DNA of 64,000 bases, taken from contig CAUWIT010000007.1 in NCBI GenBank assembly GCA_963558965.1, positions 16,577-80,576 of the forward strand, read 5' to 3'. Shown in pieces: positions 36,099 to 45,992 of this stretch (position 1 is the stretch's first letter; every line of letters begins with the position of its first letter). Origin of the DNA: Gallibacter sp963558965. Its GTDB lineage: Bacteria > Bacillota > Clostridia > Peptostreptococcales > Anaerovoracaceae. The notes below the pieces were generated by a model. It ran no database searches and had not been told where the DNA came from. It saw only the letters and a program-made list of their open reading frames with translations. Both the position numbers and the translations under genes were made by a program.

Positions 36099-37814
36099 TT
36101 ATTTTTCATAATGCACATGTAAAAGTCTATGATGATTATCTTTTATAATATTATCGTATGCTCTTTGTACAAATGGATTTGCGTCACTATGTCTTATGCG
36201 TGACATCTTATCATTTGCATACAAATCATCACTTCTTCTCTGTACAATACTTCTTGTGCTTCTTGGCTGGCCACCACCTGCAATACATCCTGATGGACAA
36301 GCCATTACTTCAACAAAATCGTAATATACTTCGCCACTTTCTATTTTCTGAATTAACTTTTCAGTGTTGCCAAGTCCACTTACCATTGCTATCTTAAGCA
36401 TTTTATCTTTATATGGAACTTCAATTTCCTTAACACTTTCAAGTCCTCTAACTCCACAATAGCTTATGTTAGCAAATGTAGAAGCATCCTTACTATCTAC
36501 AAGTCTTCTTATAACAGCCTCTGTTACACCACCTGTTACACCGAAGATAACGCCGGCACCTGAGAATAAACCGTAATTGATATCTGGAGCATCTGGTTCT
36601 AATTTATCAATATTTAATCCAGCCTGTTTAATCATAGATACTAATTCTTGAGTTGTTAATACTAAGTCAGTTCTACTTTCACCATTAACCTTAAACTCTT
36701 TTCTATCTGCCTCATACTTTTTAGCAGTACATGGCATAATAGCTATAACAAACAAGTCTCTATTATCAGCAAGCTGATCTTTGTTTACTATTGTCTCTTC
36801 CTTTACAACTGCTGAAAACATTTCCATAGGTGATTTACATGTTGAAATCTGTGGAAGTAGTTCCGGATGTCTATCTTCTGCATATTTTATCCATCCTGGA
36901 CAACAACTTGTAAACATAGGTAATTTTTCACCTTTTTCAATTTTTTCTAAAAGTTCATTTGACTCTTCAATTACAGTTAAATCAGCTCCAAATGAAGTGT
37001 CATAAACTTCATCAAAACCAATTTTTCTTAAGGCAGATACTAAAATAGGATTAAATCTGTCATTTTCTTTAACTCCAAATCTTTCACCTAAGGCAACTCT
37101 AACTGCAGGTGCAACCTGTACAATAACTCTCTTATCTGGATCATTTATTGCATCCCATGCATCATCAATATTTGATTTTATATCAATAGCAGCAGTAGGA
37201 CAAATAGCAGCACACTGTCCACAATTTACACAATTTGTAGCAGCTATAGCATCCCCATATGCAGTAGTAACTTGAACATTGCTACCACGGAATGCAAAGT
37301 CGATTGCTCCTACATTTTGAATTTCGTTACACATACGTACACAGTCACCACAGTTTATACATTTATTTGGATTTCTGATAATTGATTTACTTGACATATC
37401 TATTGGTAAATCATCTTTATATGCTTTTTGACTTCTATCAAACTTAACCTCATCAATAGCAAATCTTTTTGCAAGATCTTGAAGCATACAATCCCCACTT
37501 TTTGGACAAGTTGTACATTCACGACAATGGCTAGAAAGAAGCATTTTCAATATTAGTCTTCTATGTTTAAACAACTTAGTAGTGTTTGTAAAAATCTTCA
37601 TGCCATTCTTAGGTGGTGTTGAACATGAAGTAATAACATTACCTCTCTCATCTTCAACAATACACATACGACATGCTCCAAAAATTGAAAGATCAGAGTA
37701 GTAGCAAAGTGTAGGAATATCAATACCTGCTTTTCTTATAATTTCTAATATGTTTTTTTCGTCTGTAAAAGGAGTCATCTCTCCGTTTATTTCAATAAAT
37801 TTTTCAGCTTTCAT
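36099..37814 (-). CDS. hydA: [FeFe]-hydrogenase catalytic subunit HydA
   Basis: 571 residues. An N-terminal [2Fe-2S] domain (CYYSDLSIFGACRMC), a His-ligated [4Fe-4S] site (HCRECTTCPKSGDC), two [4Fe-4S] sites (CINCGDCVRMC, CVNCGQCAAIC), then H-cluster motifs TSCCPGWIKYAE, MPCTAKKYEA and MACPSGCIAGGGQP. It makes or oxidises H2 in the cytosol. It is the third gene of hydC-hydB-hydA, so probably the electron-bifurcating NAD/ferredoxin type. Confidence 0.96.
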   Translation of the reverse strand: MKAEKFIEINGEMTPFTDEKNILEIIRKAGIDIPTLCYYSDLSIFGACRMCIVEDERGNVITSCSTPPKNGMKIFTNTTKLFKHRRLILKMLLSSHCRECTTCPKSGDCMLQDLAKRFAIDEVKFDRSQKAYKDDLPIDMSSKSIIRNPNKCINCGDCVRMCNEIQNVGAIDFAFRGSNVQVTTAYGDAIAATNCVNCGQCAAICPTAAIDIKSNIDDAWDAINDPDKRVIVQVAPAVRVALGERFGVKENDRFNPILVSALRKIGFDEVYDTSFGADLTVIEESNELLEKIEKGEKLPMFTSCCPGWIKYAEDRHPELLPQISTCKSPMEMFSAVVKEETIVNKDQLADNRDLFVIAIMPCTAKKYEADRKEFKVNGESRTDLVLTTQELVSMIKQAGLNIDKLEPDAPDINYGLFSGAGVIFGVTGGVTEAVIRRLVDSKDASTFANISYCGVRGLESVKEIEVPYKDKMLKIAMVSGLGNTEKLIQKIESGEVYYDFVEVMACPSGCIAGGGQPRSTRSIVQRRSDDLYANDKMSRIRHSDANPFVQRAYDNIIKDNHHRLLHVHYEK

Positions 37815-37832
37815 AAGATGTATCTCCTTTCT

Positions 37833-39713
37833 TTAAACTATATTAATCGCACCTAGACGACATGTTCCAATACAAGCCTGACATTTAACACATTTTTCGT
37901 TATCAATAACATGAGGTTGTTTATATGAACCACCTGTAATTGCGCCCACTGGACAAACTCTCTTACATAAACCGCAGCCAACGCATTTTTCTTCATCGAT
38001 AACTATCTGTTTGTAAGCAATACACTGTCCTGTTGGACAAACTCCATCTATTACATGAGCATCATATTCATCTCTAAACTGTGTTATTGTACTAATTACA
38101 GGGTTTGGAGCTGTTTTGCCAAGACCGCAAAGAGCACAGCTCTTAATTGTATCTGCTAAATCTAATAAAGTATCAACTGTAGTTTCATCAGCTCTATTTT
38201 TTACAATGTCATTTAATAAATCAAGCATTATCTTTGTACCTTCTCTACATGGTACACACTTACCGCATGATTCATTTTGTGTGAAATTCATGAAAAATCT
38301 AGCTACTTCTACCATGCAAGTGTCTTCATCCATAACTACAAGACCACCTGAACCTATCATAGCTCCAACTTTTTTAAGTGAGTCGAAGTCCAATGGTAAA
38401 TCTAGGTGTTTTTCTGTTAAACAACCACCTGATGGTCCACCAACTTGAACAGCTTTAAACTTTTTACCTTCTTTAGGACCACCGCCGATATCAAATATAA
38501 TTTCTCTCAATGTTGTTCCCATAGGTACTTCTATTAAACCTGTATTGCTTATATTTCCAGTTAATGCAAAAGCTTTTGTTCCTGGACTTTCAGGTTCGCC
38601 AATACTTAGATACCAATCAACGCCATTATTAATAATCATAGGTACGTTTGCAAATGTTTCAACATTGTTTAATACTGTTGGTTTGCCATATAATCCCTGT
38701 TCTACTGTTCTTGGTGGTTTAACTCTAGGCATACCTCTTTCGCCTTCGATAGAAATTGTCAAAGCAGAACCTTCACCACAAACAAATGCTCCTGCTCCTT
38801 TAGCTATAATTATATCGAAACAAAAATCAGTTCCTAAAATATTTTCGCCAAGTAAACCAACTCTCTTACAATCTTCTATAGCTTTTTCCAATCTTGATAC
38901 AGCTAGAGGGTATTCAGCTCTAACATAAATATATCCTTCTTGTGCACCTGTTGCTCTTCCAGCAATCATCATACCTTCAAGCATTTTATGAGGATCGCCT
39001 TCCATAATACTTCTGTCCATAAATGCACCAGGGTCACCTTCGTCACCATTACATACAACGTATCTAGTAGTTTCTTTTTGATTTCTTACCTGTGACCATT
39101 TTCTACCAGCTGGGAATCCTCCACCGCCACGACCTCTTAATTTAGAGTCTACAATCATATTTACAATTTCTTCACCATCGTAATCAAATAAAGCTTTTTC
39201 TAAAGCTTCATATCCGCCTAATGCAATATATTCTTCGATTGAGTTTGCATCGATATGTCCACAATGCTCTAAAACAATACGAGTTTGGCCTTTGTAAAAA
39301 GGTATCTCTTCTTGAACTGGATATTCTTTTTCACCATCTTTATAAATCAATCTTTCGATAATTTCATCATTTGCAATAGATCTTGCTACTATTTCTTCAC
39401 AATCTTCTATTTTAACTTTTAAATACAAAATACCACCTGGTTCAATACGAAGCAATGGACCCATTTCGCAAAATCCATGACATCCACTGTGTTTTAAACC
39501 AATGTGTTCTCCTTCTTTGTGAACTTCAAGCTCAACTTCAGTTTTAAGTCCTCTTTCTTCTATTAACTCTTTTAATCTATCATAAATTTCAAGAGAACCA
39601 CCTGCTACGCAGCCTGTTCCTCCGCAGACATATATCTTCTTTGTCTGTCTGTTAAGTTGATCTAAATATTGATTTCGTGCTTTTATTAAATCTTCTCTAT
39701 TCTTAAAAATCAT
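37833..39713 (-). CDS. hydB: NuoF-like NADH/FMN subunit HydB of [FeFe] hydrogenase
   Basis: 626 residues. An N-terminal thioredoxin-like [2Fe-2S] domain (CGGTGCVAGG, CHGFCEMGP) is followed by the FMN/NADH fold (RGRGGGGFPAGRKWSQV, VCNGDEGDPGAFMDR), an SLBB, and ESCGKCVPCREGT for a [4Fe-4S] cluster. The C-terminal ferredoxin domain has CVGCGLCKRVCPVGA and CVKCQACIGTCRLGA. In HydABC-type enzymes this subunit hosts the flavin for electron bifurcation. Confidence 0.96.
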   Translation of the reverse strand: MIFKNREDLIKARNQYLDQLNRQTKKIYVCGGTGCVAGGSLEIYDRLKELIEERGLKTEVELEVHKEGEHIGLKHSGCHGFCEMGPLLRIEPGGILYLKVKIEDCEEIVARSIANDEIIERLIYKDGEKEYPVQEEIPFYKGQTRIVLEHCGHIDANSIEEYIALGGYEALEKALFDYDGEEIVNMIVDSKLRGRGGGGFPAGRKWSQVRNQKETTRYVVCNGDEGDPGAFMDRSIMEGDPHKMLEGMMIAGRATGAQEGYIYVRAEYPLAVSRLEKAIEDCKRVGLLGENILGTDFCFDIIIAKGAGAFVCGEGSALTISIEGERGMPRVKPPRTVEQGLYGKPTVLNNVETFANVPMIINNGVDWYLSIGEPESPGTKAFALTGNISNTGLIEVPMGTTLREIIFDIGGGPKEGKKFKAVQVGGPSGGCLTEKHLDLPLDFDSLKKVGAMIGSGGLVVMDEDTCMVEVARFFMNFTQNESCGKCVPCREGTKIMLDLLNDIVKNRADETTVDTLLDLADTIKSCALCGLGKTAPNPVISTITQFRDEYDAHVIDGVCPTGQCIAYKQIVIDEEKCVGCGLCKRVCPVGAITGGSYKQPHVIDNEKCVKCQACIGTCRLGAINIV

Positions 39714-39729
39714 AATAACCTTCTCCTTT

Positions 39730-40233
39730 CTAAAGCTGTGCCATTATCTCTTCTTCTTTTTCAGCTTCTTCTCTCAATTCATTAATTAAATCCACAGCTT
39801 TTTCTGGAGTCATAGATGGATAAACTTTATCATTTACAGTAATTACTGGAGCTAATCCGCATGCTCCAATACATGAAACTGTTTCTACAGTAAAAAGAAG
39901 ATTGTCTGTAGTATCTTTTTCTTCTGATACATCTAATTCTCTTCTAATCGCTTCTATGATTGGTACTGATTTTCTAACATGACATGCAGTACCATCACAA
40001 CATTTAATTACATATTTTCCTTTTGGTGTCAAAGAAAAATTTTCATAAAATGTTGCAACACCGTAAAGTTTAGCCATGCTTATTCCAAGAGTCTCTGAAA
40101 TAATTTCGAAAGCCTCTCTAGGCAAATATCTAAGTTCTCCCTGAACATCTTGCAATATTGCAATTACAGACAATTTACTGTCTTTGTGCTTTTCAAGAAT
40201 TTTCTCTACTGTTGCCTTTACATTGTTAGTCAT
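39730..40233 (-). CDS. hydC: NuoE-like [2Fe-2S] subunit HydC of [FeFe] hydrogenase
   Basis: 167 residues, thioredoxin-like fold. Ligand cysteines are in CCDGTACHVRKS and VSCIGACGLAPVI. It relays electrons to HydB. AAGGAGGA precedes the ATG. It is the first gene of hydC-hydB-hydA with short gaps of 16 and 18 bases. Confidence 0.95.
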   Translation of the reverse strand: MTNNVKATVEKILEKHKDSKLSVIAILQDVQGELRYLPREAFEIISETLGISMAKLYGVATFYENFSLTPKGKYVIKCCDGTACHVRKSVPIIEAIRRELDVSEEKDTTDNLLFTVETVSCIGACGLAPVITVNDKVYPSMTPEKAVDLINELREEAEKEEEIMAQL

Positions 40234-40282
40234 AATAGTTTATCCTCCTTCTAACGAACTCTTCTAAATTACGCCTGATATT

Positions 40283-40311
40283 ATTTTAACGAAATAAAGT
40301 GAAATTGTCTA
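40283..40311 (-). promoter_or_regulatory. Promoter for hydCBA
   Basis: Minus strand: -35 TAGACA (40306-40311), 17 bases, -10 TAAAAT (40283-40288), about 50 bases before the hydC ATG. I saw no clear Rex box nearby. Confidence 0.6.
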
Positions 40312-40364
40312 CAGTATATTGGAAAAATTCTGACAAATTTAACTTTTTTACATATATTTCAAAA

Positions 40365-40397
40365 AAAATACATCTCAAATAATTTGAGATGTATTTT
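40365..40397. terminator. Terminator after recA
   Basis: AAAATACATCTCAAAT and ATTTGAGATGTATTTT form a 16-bp stem with a one-base loop in DNA notation, flanked by T runs on either strand. It is just beyond the recA stop. Confidence 0.85.
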
Positions 40398-40407
40398 TAT
40401 ATAAGTA

Positions 40408-41502
40408 TTAATCTAAGATTACGCCGTCTTCATCCACTTCTGGAGCTTCTTTTGTTTCTACAGGTTCTTCAACCTCATCTTCTTGTTCACCTTTTAAGGA
40501 TTCTAAAAGCAATGTTTGAACTTCATCTAAAACATCTGGGTTTTCAGACAAGAAGTTTTTAACATTTTCTCTTCCCTGTCCAATTCGATTTCCATTGAAA
40601 CTATACCATGAACCTGCTTTATCAATAATACCTTTATTTACAGCACTATCCATAATATCACCTGTTTTAGATATACCTTCACCATACATAATATCAAATT
40701 CAGCCTGTTTAAATGGAGGAGCTACTTTATTTTTAACAATTTTAACTCTTACTCTATTACCAATCATCTGATCACCTTGTTTAAGAGTTTCAACTCTTCT
40801 AACATCAAAACGCATTGAAGAGTAGAATTTTAAAGCTCTACCACCAGTAGTTACTTCTGGATTTCCATAGATTACACCTACTTTTTCTCTAAGCTGGTTT
40901 ATAAAAACAACTGCTGCTTTTGATTTATTAATAGCACCGGCTAATTTTCTTAACGCTTGAGACATAAGCCTGGCTTGTAAACCTACATGGCTATCTCCCA
41001 TATCCCCTTCTATTTCTGTTTTAGGTACTAAAGCAGCTACTGAGTCAACAACTACAATATCAAGAGCTCCAGATCTAACAAGCATTTCACAAATTTCAAG
41101 TGCCTGTTCTCCTGTATCTGGCTGTGATACAAGTAATTCGTCAATATTAACACCTAGATTTTTTGCATATTCTGGATCTAAAGCGTGCTCAGCATCTATA
41201 AATGCTGCTTTACCTCCTGTTTTTTGAGCTTCAGCAATCATATGAAGTGTCAATGTTGTTTTACCAGAAGACTCCGGACCATATACTTCTATAATACGTC
41301 CCTTAGGAATACCTCCAATACCTGTTGCTAAATCTAAACTGATTGAACCTGTAGAAATAGCTTCAATATTTAGCTTCATATTATCATCGCCCAATTTCAT
41401 AATAGCGCCTTGTCCAAATTGCTTTTGAATTTGCGCAAGTGCCTCATTTAAGGCTTTTTCTTTATCTTCTTTATTGTTGTTATTTGATGCAACTTTTGCC
41501 AT
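40408..41502 (-). CDS. recA: Recombinase RecA
   Basis: 364 residues. Strand exchange and co-protease for LexA cleavage. Walker A GPESSGKTTL (about 74), FIDAEHALDPEYA, Walker B IVVVDSVAALVPK, loops GDSHVGLQARLMSQAL and VFINQLREKVGVIYG. The C-terminus is acidic (EDEVEEPVETKE). AGGAGG precedes the ATG. Its promoter has a LexA box. Confidence 0.99.
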   Translation of the reverse strand: MAKVASNNNNKEDKEKALNEALAQIQKQFGQGAIMKLGDDNMKLNIEAISTGSISLDLATGIGGIPKGRIIEVYGPESSGKTTLTLHMIAEAQKTGGKAAFIDAEHALDPEYAKNLGVNIDELLVSQPDTGEQALEICEMLVRSGALDIVVVDSVAALVPKTEIEGDMGDSHVGLQARLMSQALRKLAGAINKSKAAVVFINQLREKVGVIYGNPEVTTGGRALKFYSSMRFDVRRVETLKQGDQMIGNRVRVKIVKNKVAPPFKQAEFDIMYGEGISKTGDIMDSAVNKGIIDKAGSWYSFNGNRIGQGRENVKNFLSENPDVLDEVQTLLLESLKGEQEDEVEEPVETKEAPEVDEDGVILD

Positions 41503-41572
41503 TTTATCCTCCTAAAATTTTAATGAGCTTTTATATTTAAAACTAACTATTCAGTGTTATTTACTTAATTCA

Positions 41573-41613
41573 ATTATACCAAATATTTTACAAAATGCAA
41601 GAACAAATGTTCG
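41573..41613 (-). promoter_or_regulatory. recA promoter with LexA box
   Basis: Minus strand: LexA box CGAACATTTGTTC (41601-41613) directly abuts -35 TTGCAT (41595-41600); 16 bases to -10 TATAAT (41573-41578). The box follows GAAC-N4-GTTC exactly and matches those before the yneA-like gene, so recA is predicted to be SOS-induced. Confidence 0.88.
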
Positions 41614-41620
41614 CAAGTAA

Positions 41621-41652
41621 AAAAATAGCCTAAAAATATAGGCTATTTTTTT
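41621..41652. terminator. Terminator between LCP gene and recA
   Basis: AAAAATAGCCTA pairs with TAGGCTATTTTT. It sits against the LCP stop and separates that gene from the recA promoter. Confidence 0.85.
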
Positions 41653-41654
41653 GA

Positions 41655-42911
41655 TTATTCATTTACTTCAGTACCAACACTAATACCTGTGTTACTTATA
41701 ATTCTCTGGCTAATTTCCTTTACAGTATTACTTGGATTGTAGTCTTTTTGAGCAAACAGTTTTTCGTGAAGAGTTTTAACGTTATCTTCAAGTGTTGTCG
41801 GTACAGCAAGCCATTTTCCATTTAGGATACCGCCCCAATAATTAAACGGATAACTTACACTCTCTTTAATGTTTAATCCAACTACTTTAGGTAATAAAGA
41901 CATAAAATCTGAAGTTGTCATATTTGTTCTAATTTCAGGGAATACTTTGTCTGTCATCTCTGTAATTTTAGTTGGATTTGATTTAGCTTTTGCAAGCAAA
42001 GCAGTCATAACCTTTTTCATACGATTTGTTCTACCAGGATCTCCACCTGAAGTTTTTCTGATACGACAGTATGTAGCAGCCTGCGCTCCATCAATTGTTT
42101 GCTTACCAGTCTTAGTTATTGGAGTCCATGTTCTATCTGTATTTCTTGCAGTTTCAGGTCCCCACTTATTTAAGTCACGAATTTCATTTGCTTTTACATC
42201 TACAGTAATACCACCCATAGAATCAACTACATCTGCAACAGAATTCCAATCCATTACTATAAACTTTTCTATATTAAGATCCAAAGTTTGATTTAACATT
42301 TTAACAGTATTTGTTGGACCACCGAAGGCATGGGCATGAGTTGCTTTATCAAGTAGCTCATTACCACTTATATCATCCATTAGCATATAGCTATCTCTCA
42401 TCATAGAAGTAAGAGTTATATCTCCTGTTTTTTTGTTAATAGTTGCAACGATAATAGCATCTGTTCTACATTTTGTTGGATCTTCACCTGCTCTAGCATC
42501 AATACCCAGCACTGCAATATTAGTGTAATTTTTCAAATCACTAGCTACGTCGCTGTCTATTTTCAAATCAGATTTTGAAATATCGACATGATCAAATTTC
42601 TCTATCTGACTATCAAGGAAGAAATATGCACTAGCCACACCTGCACCTAATAAAATTAATATAATTACTAATATCATAGGTATTATTCTTCTCTTTTTTT
42701 TCTTTTTCTTTCCTTTAGTTTTTTTGTTTTTTTGTTTTTTCTTCTTTGGATTAGATTTATTTCTTTCTTTTCTACTCTGTGTCTCATCAAATGAATCACC
42801 AGAATAACTTGAGCTCTGATTTTCCAAATTTCTAAATTCAGCTAAAAAATCTTCACTTACCGTTTCTCGTTTTCTACCCCTTCTGTCATTATCATATCTA
42901 TCACTTCTCAT
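41655..42911 (-). CDS. LytR-CpsA-Psr (LCP) family protein
   Basis: 418 residues. A long basic N-terminal cytoplasmic tail (SNPKKKKQKNKKTKGKKKKK) is followed by one membrane segment (about 80-100) and the LCP domain: IAVLGIDARAGEDPTKCRTD, SMMRDSYM, and YCRIRKTSGGDPGRTNRMKK. LCP proteins attach teichoic acid or capsule chains to peptidoglycan outside the membrane. It lies between cinA and recA, which are neighbours in many Firmicutes. Confidence 0.93.
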   Translation of the reverse strand: MRSDRYDNDRRGRKRETVSEDFLAEFRNLENQSSSYSGDSFDETQSRKERNKSNPKKKKQKNKKTKGKKKKKKRRIIPMILVIILILLGAGVASAYFFLDSQIEKFDHVDISKSDLKIDSDVASDLKNYTNIAVLGIDARAGEDPTKCRTDAIIVATINKKTGDITLTSMMRDSYMLMDDISGNELLDKATHAHAFGGPTNTVKMLNQTLDLNIEKFIVMDWNSVADVVDSMGGITVDVKANEIRDLNKWGPETARNTDRTWTPITKTGKQTIDGAQAATYCRIRKTSGGDPGRTNRMKKVMTALLAKAKSNPTKITEMTDKVFPEIRTNMTTSDFMSLLPKVVGLNIKESVSYPFNYWGGILNGKWLAVPTTLEDNVKTLHEKLFAQKDYNPSNTVKEISQRIISNTGISVGTEVNE

Positions 42912-44148
42912 ATACTTCTCCTATCGCTTTATAAATCATATCAAGCATAGTTAACACGCTACGTTTTCGAATTGAATTACGACCTGCATTTCTAAACTTG
43001 TTTTCTTTTACAACAACTTTATCATTAAATCTTAAAGCAGTATACACTAAACCTACAGGTTTATCAAGGGTTCCTCCATCTGGTCCTGCAATACCCGTAA
43101 CGCTTACACAGATATCAGCTCCTGAAACTTTGGCTAATCCATTTACCATTTCTCTAGCAGTTTCTTCGCTTACAGCACCATATTTTTCAAGAGTTTCTGC
43201 TTTTACACCTAGTTCTTCCATCTTAGCTTTATTGCTGTATGTAACTAATGCTCTATCAAAAATATCCGATGTGCCAGGAATAGAAATAATTGCATCAGCA
43301 AAAAGTCCTCCTGTACATGACTCCGCAGAAGCTAATTTTAACCCTTTAGCCTTTAGTAAGTCAACAACAACCTCAGATAAGTTCATATTTCCAACACAAT
43401 AGATATACTCACCTATTCTGGCTTGTATTTTTTCAATCATATTATCAACAGCTTCTCTTGCTTCGTCGATAGTTTTTCTTTTAGATGTTATCCTTAAGTA
43501 AGCTTCTCCTTCTTTTACATAAGTTGCAATAGTTGGATCTGTTTGCCCATCAATTAAATCTAAAAGTTTAGTTTCAAGCATAGACTCCCCTATACCGATA
43601 GTTCTTATAAATTGATAGTAAATTGCATCTTCTGACAGCTCACGAAGGTATTTTTCACCATAATTAACAAACATTGGTTCCATTTCCCTAGGTGGACCAG
43701 GCATACACATAATTATATTATTGTCAACTTTAGCCACGAAACCCGGTGCACTTCCGTAATCATTAGTTAAAACTTTTGCTTTTGATGGCATATATGCCTG
43801 CTTTATATTATTTTCTGTCATTTCTCTGCCAGTAGCTTTAAAAAACTCTGTAATCTTATCTAAGCTCGGCTTATGTATTACAAGTTTATCACCGGCAACT
43901 TTGGCAACAATATCTTTGGTAAGATCATCCTGTGTAGGACCAAGACCACCTGTAGTAATGATAAGCTGGCATTCCTGCATAATTTCATGTAACAATGACT
44001 CAAGTCTTTTAGCATTATCCCCTACAGTGTAGTGATACATAACATCTATGCCCATATCATTTAACCTTTTTGATATAAAAGTCGCATTTGTATTTACTAT
44101 CTGTCCAAATAAAATTTCAGTGCCTACTGTTAAAATTGCAGCTTTCAT
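42901..44148 (-). CDS. cinA: CinA family protein (competence/damage-inducible; NMN deamidase domain)
   Basis: 415 residues from the ATG at 44148 (AAGGTGG upstream); a GTG at 44160 falls inside the pgsA end. The N-terminal MoCF-like domain (LTVGTEILFGQ, TTGGLGPTQDDLT) and C-terminal CinA domain (ASAESCTGGLFADAIIS, VTGIAGPDGGT) are both present. The C-terminal domain deamidates NMN in studied members. It is one base past the pgsA stop. Confidence 0.95.
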   Translation of the reverse strand: MKAAILTVGTEILFGQIVNTNATFISKRLNDMGIDVMYHYTVGDNAKRLESLLHEIMQECQLIITTGGLGPTQDDLTKDIVAKVAGDKLVIHKPSLDKITEFFKATGREMTENNIKQAYMPSKAKVLTNDYGSAPGFVAKVDNNIIMCMPGPPREMEPMFVNYGEKYLRELSEDAIYYQFIRTIGIGESMLETKLLDLIDGQTDPTIATYVKEGEAYLRITSKRKTIDEAREAVDNMIEKIQARIGEYIYCVGNMNLSEVVVDLLKAKGLKLASAESCTGGLFADAIISIPGTSDIFDRALVTYSNKAKMEELGVKAETLEKYGAVSEETAREMVNGLAKVSGADICVSVTGIAGPDGGTLDKPVGLVYTALRFNDKVVVKENKFRNAGRNSIRKRSVLTMLDMIYKAIGEVYEK

Positions 44149-44149
44149 T

Positions 44150-44686
44150 TTATAACCCACCTTTTAGAAATACTTCTTTATTTTTATAAACGTATTCAAC
44201 ACCGCTAACTACAGTTAAAATTAGACAAGCCCATAGCATAATCTGATCCAATGGGAAATTTATATATGAACAAGGCCAATTTTTCAATAATAAAAGTGGT
44301 ACGGCAATCATCTGTGCAACTGTTTTTAACTTACCAGAAAATCCAGCAGCAATTACTATTCCATCTGCTGCAGCAACAGTTCTAAGCCCAGAAACGATAA
44401 ATTCTCTCGCTAAGATAACAATAAGCATCCAACCAGGAATATCACCAAGCTGTACTAAAATTACAAAAGCAGAATAAACTAAAATCTTGTCTGCAAGCGG
44501 GTCCATAATTTTCCCGAAATTAGTTACAAGCCCACGACTTCTTGCAATATGGCCATCAAAAGCATCTGTCGCAGAAGCAAGTATAAAAATTACAGTAGCT
44601 GCGTATATGTGGTCCATCAAATATAGAACTATAAAGAATGGCACAGCTATAACTCTTAAAACTGTTAGTTTATTAGGTAAATTCAT
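44150..44686 (-). CDS. pgsA: CDP-diacylglycerol-glycerol-3-phosphate 3-phosphatidyltransferase
   Basis: 178 residues, several membrane helices. The CDP-alcohol motif is SATDAFDGHIARSRGLVTNFGKIMDPLADK, read as DAFDG-x2-AR-x8-G-x3-D-x3-D, at about 40-70. It makes phosphatidylglycerol-phosphate. It is 1 base after rimO, part of ftsK-rimO-pgsA-cinA. Confidence 0.95.
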   Translation of the reverse strand: MNLPNKLTVLRVIAVPFFIVLYLMDHIYAATVIFILASATDAFDGHIARSRGLVTNFGKIMDPLADKILVYSAFVILVQLGDIPGWMLIVILAREFIVSGLRTVAAADGIVIAAGFSGKLKTVAQMIAVPLLLLKNWPCSYINFPLDQIMLWACLILTVVSGVEYVYKNKEVFLKGGL

Positions 44687-44687
44687 T

Positions 44688-45992
44688 TTAAATCTCCCTT
44701 CCTACAATATCATAATCGTATGCATCTTCTATTTTCACTTTAATAAAATCACCAGGTTGATGTTTATTTAAAGTTTTTACAATAACTTGATTATCTATTT
44801 CAGGTGCATCGTATTGGCTTCTACCAACATAAACACCCTCGCTATCTTCATATTCAACAACAACTTCTAATGTTTTTCCAACTAATGCCTCGTTTGATTG
44901 TCTAGAAATATCCATCTGCAAACGCATAATTGCATCTTTGCGTTCTTCTTTTATTTCTTCATCAATTTGGTTTTCCATTTCGGCTGCTGGTGTTCCTTCT
45001 TCCTGTGAGTATGAAAAAACACCTAGTCTCTGAAATCTAGTATCTTCAACAAAATCATAAAGATTATCGAAGTCCGCCTCTGTCTCTCCAGGAAATCCTA
45101 CAATCAATGTTGTTCTAATAGCTATGTCAGGTATAGCTTTTCTCAATCTGCCGATTGTATCTAGTATAGAATCATTAGTTGATCTTCTCTTCATAGCTTT
45201 TAAAACATTGTCAGAGCTGTGCTGTATAGGAATGTCAAGGTAGTTACAAACTTTGTCTTCGCGAACCATAACTTCTATCAGCTCATCCGTTATTCTATCC
45301 TCATAACAATACATAAGTCTAAGCCATTTTAAATCTTCAATTTTACATAATTCCTCTACCAGCTCGTGTAAATTGTATTTGCCATATAAATCAATACCAT
45401 AAGTTGTAACATCTTGAGCTATCAAAATAATTTCCTTAACTCCATTATTTACTAATCGATTTGCTTCTTCGATTATATTTTCCATTGGTCTAGATCTGTA
45501 AGGTCCTCTAATTTGTGGTATTACACAATAAGCGCATTTATTGTCACAACCCTCAGAGATCTTAAGTGTAGCACTGTAATGAACTTCTTCCAATTTACGC
45601 TTGTCTGTTTCCAATTCTTCTTCAAATTGACTTATGATTTTTTCTCTTTTTCCTTCTAAATGGTTATGTAGTATTTCAGGTAGTCTATCATATTCATTTA
45701 CACCTATAAAAATATCTACTTCTGGCATTTCATCATAAAGTTCATCTCCATATCTTTGAGATAAACATCCACTTACAACTAAAAGTTTATCTTCAAAATT
45801 TGCAAAATCAAAAATTCTTGCTATTGATTCAGTTTTTGCATCGTTTATAAAACCACAAGTGTTTACCATAATAACATCAGCTTCTTCAAAATCTGTAGTT
45901 ACAATATCACCTGCAGCTTCCAAAATACCTGCTGCAACTTCCGAATCATTGAAATTTTTAGGACATCCTAGTGTCTCAATATATATCTTCAT
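44688..45992 (-). CDS. rimO: Ribosomal protein uS12 methylthiotransferase RimO
   Basis: 434 residues. The N-terminal UPF0004 domain has Cys in TLGCPKNFND, NTCGFI and SGCLSQRYG; the radical SAM motif is EGCDNKCAYCVIP near residue 150; a TRAM domain ends the protein. It adds a methylthio group to an Asp of S12. It overlaps ftsK by one base. Confidence 0.96.
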   Translation of the reverse strand: MKIYIETLGCPKNFNDSEVAAGILEAAGDIVTTDFEEADVIMVNTCGFINDAKTESIARIFDFANFEDKLLVVSGCLSQRYGDELYDEMPEVDIFIGVNEYDRLPEILHNHLEGKREKIISQFEEELETDKRKLEEVHYSATLKISEGCDNKCAYCVIPQIRGPYRSRPMENIIEEANRLVNNGVKEIILIAQDVTTYGIDLYGKYNLHELVEELCKIEDLKWLRLMYCYEDRITDELIEVMVREDKVCNYLDIPIQHSSDNVLKAMKRRSTNDSILDTIGRLRKAIPDIAIRTTLIVGFPGETEADFDNLYDFVEDTRFQRLGVFSYSQEEGTPAAEMENQIDEEIKEERKDAIMRLQMDISRQSNEALVGKTLEVVVEYEDSEGVYVGRSQYDAPEIDNQVIVKTLNKHQPGDFIKVKIEDAYDYDIVGREI

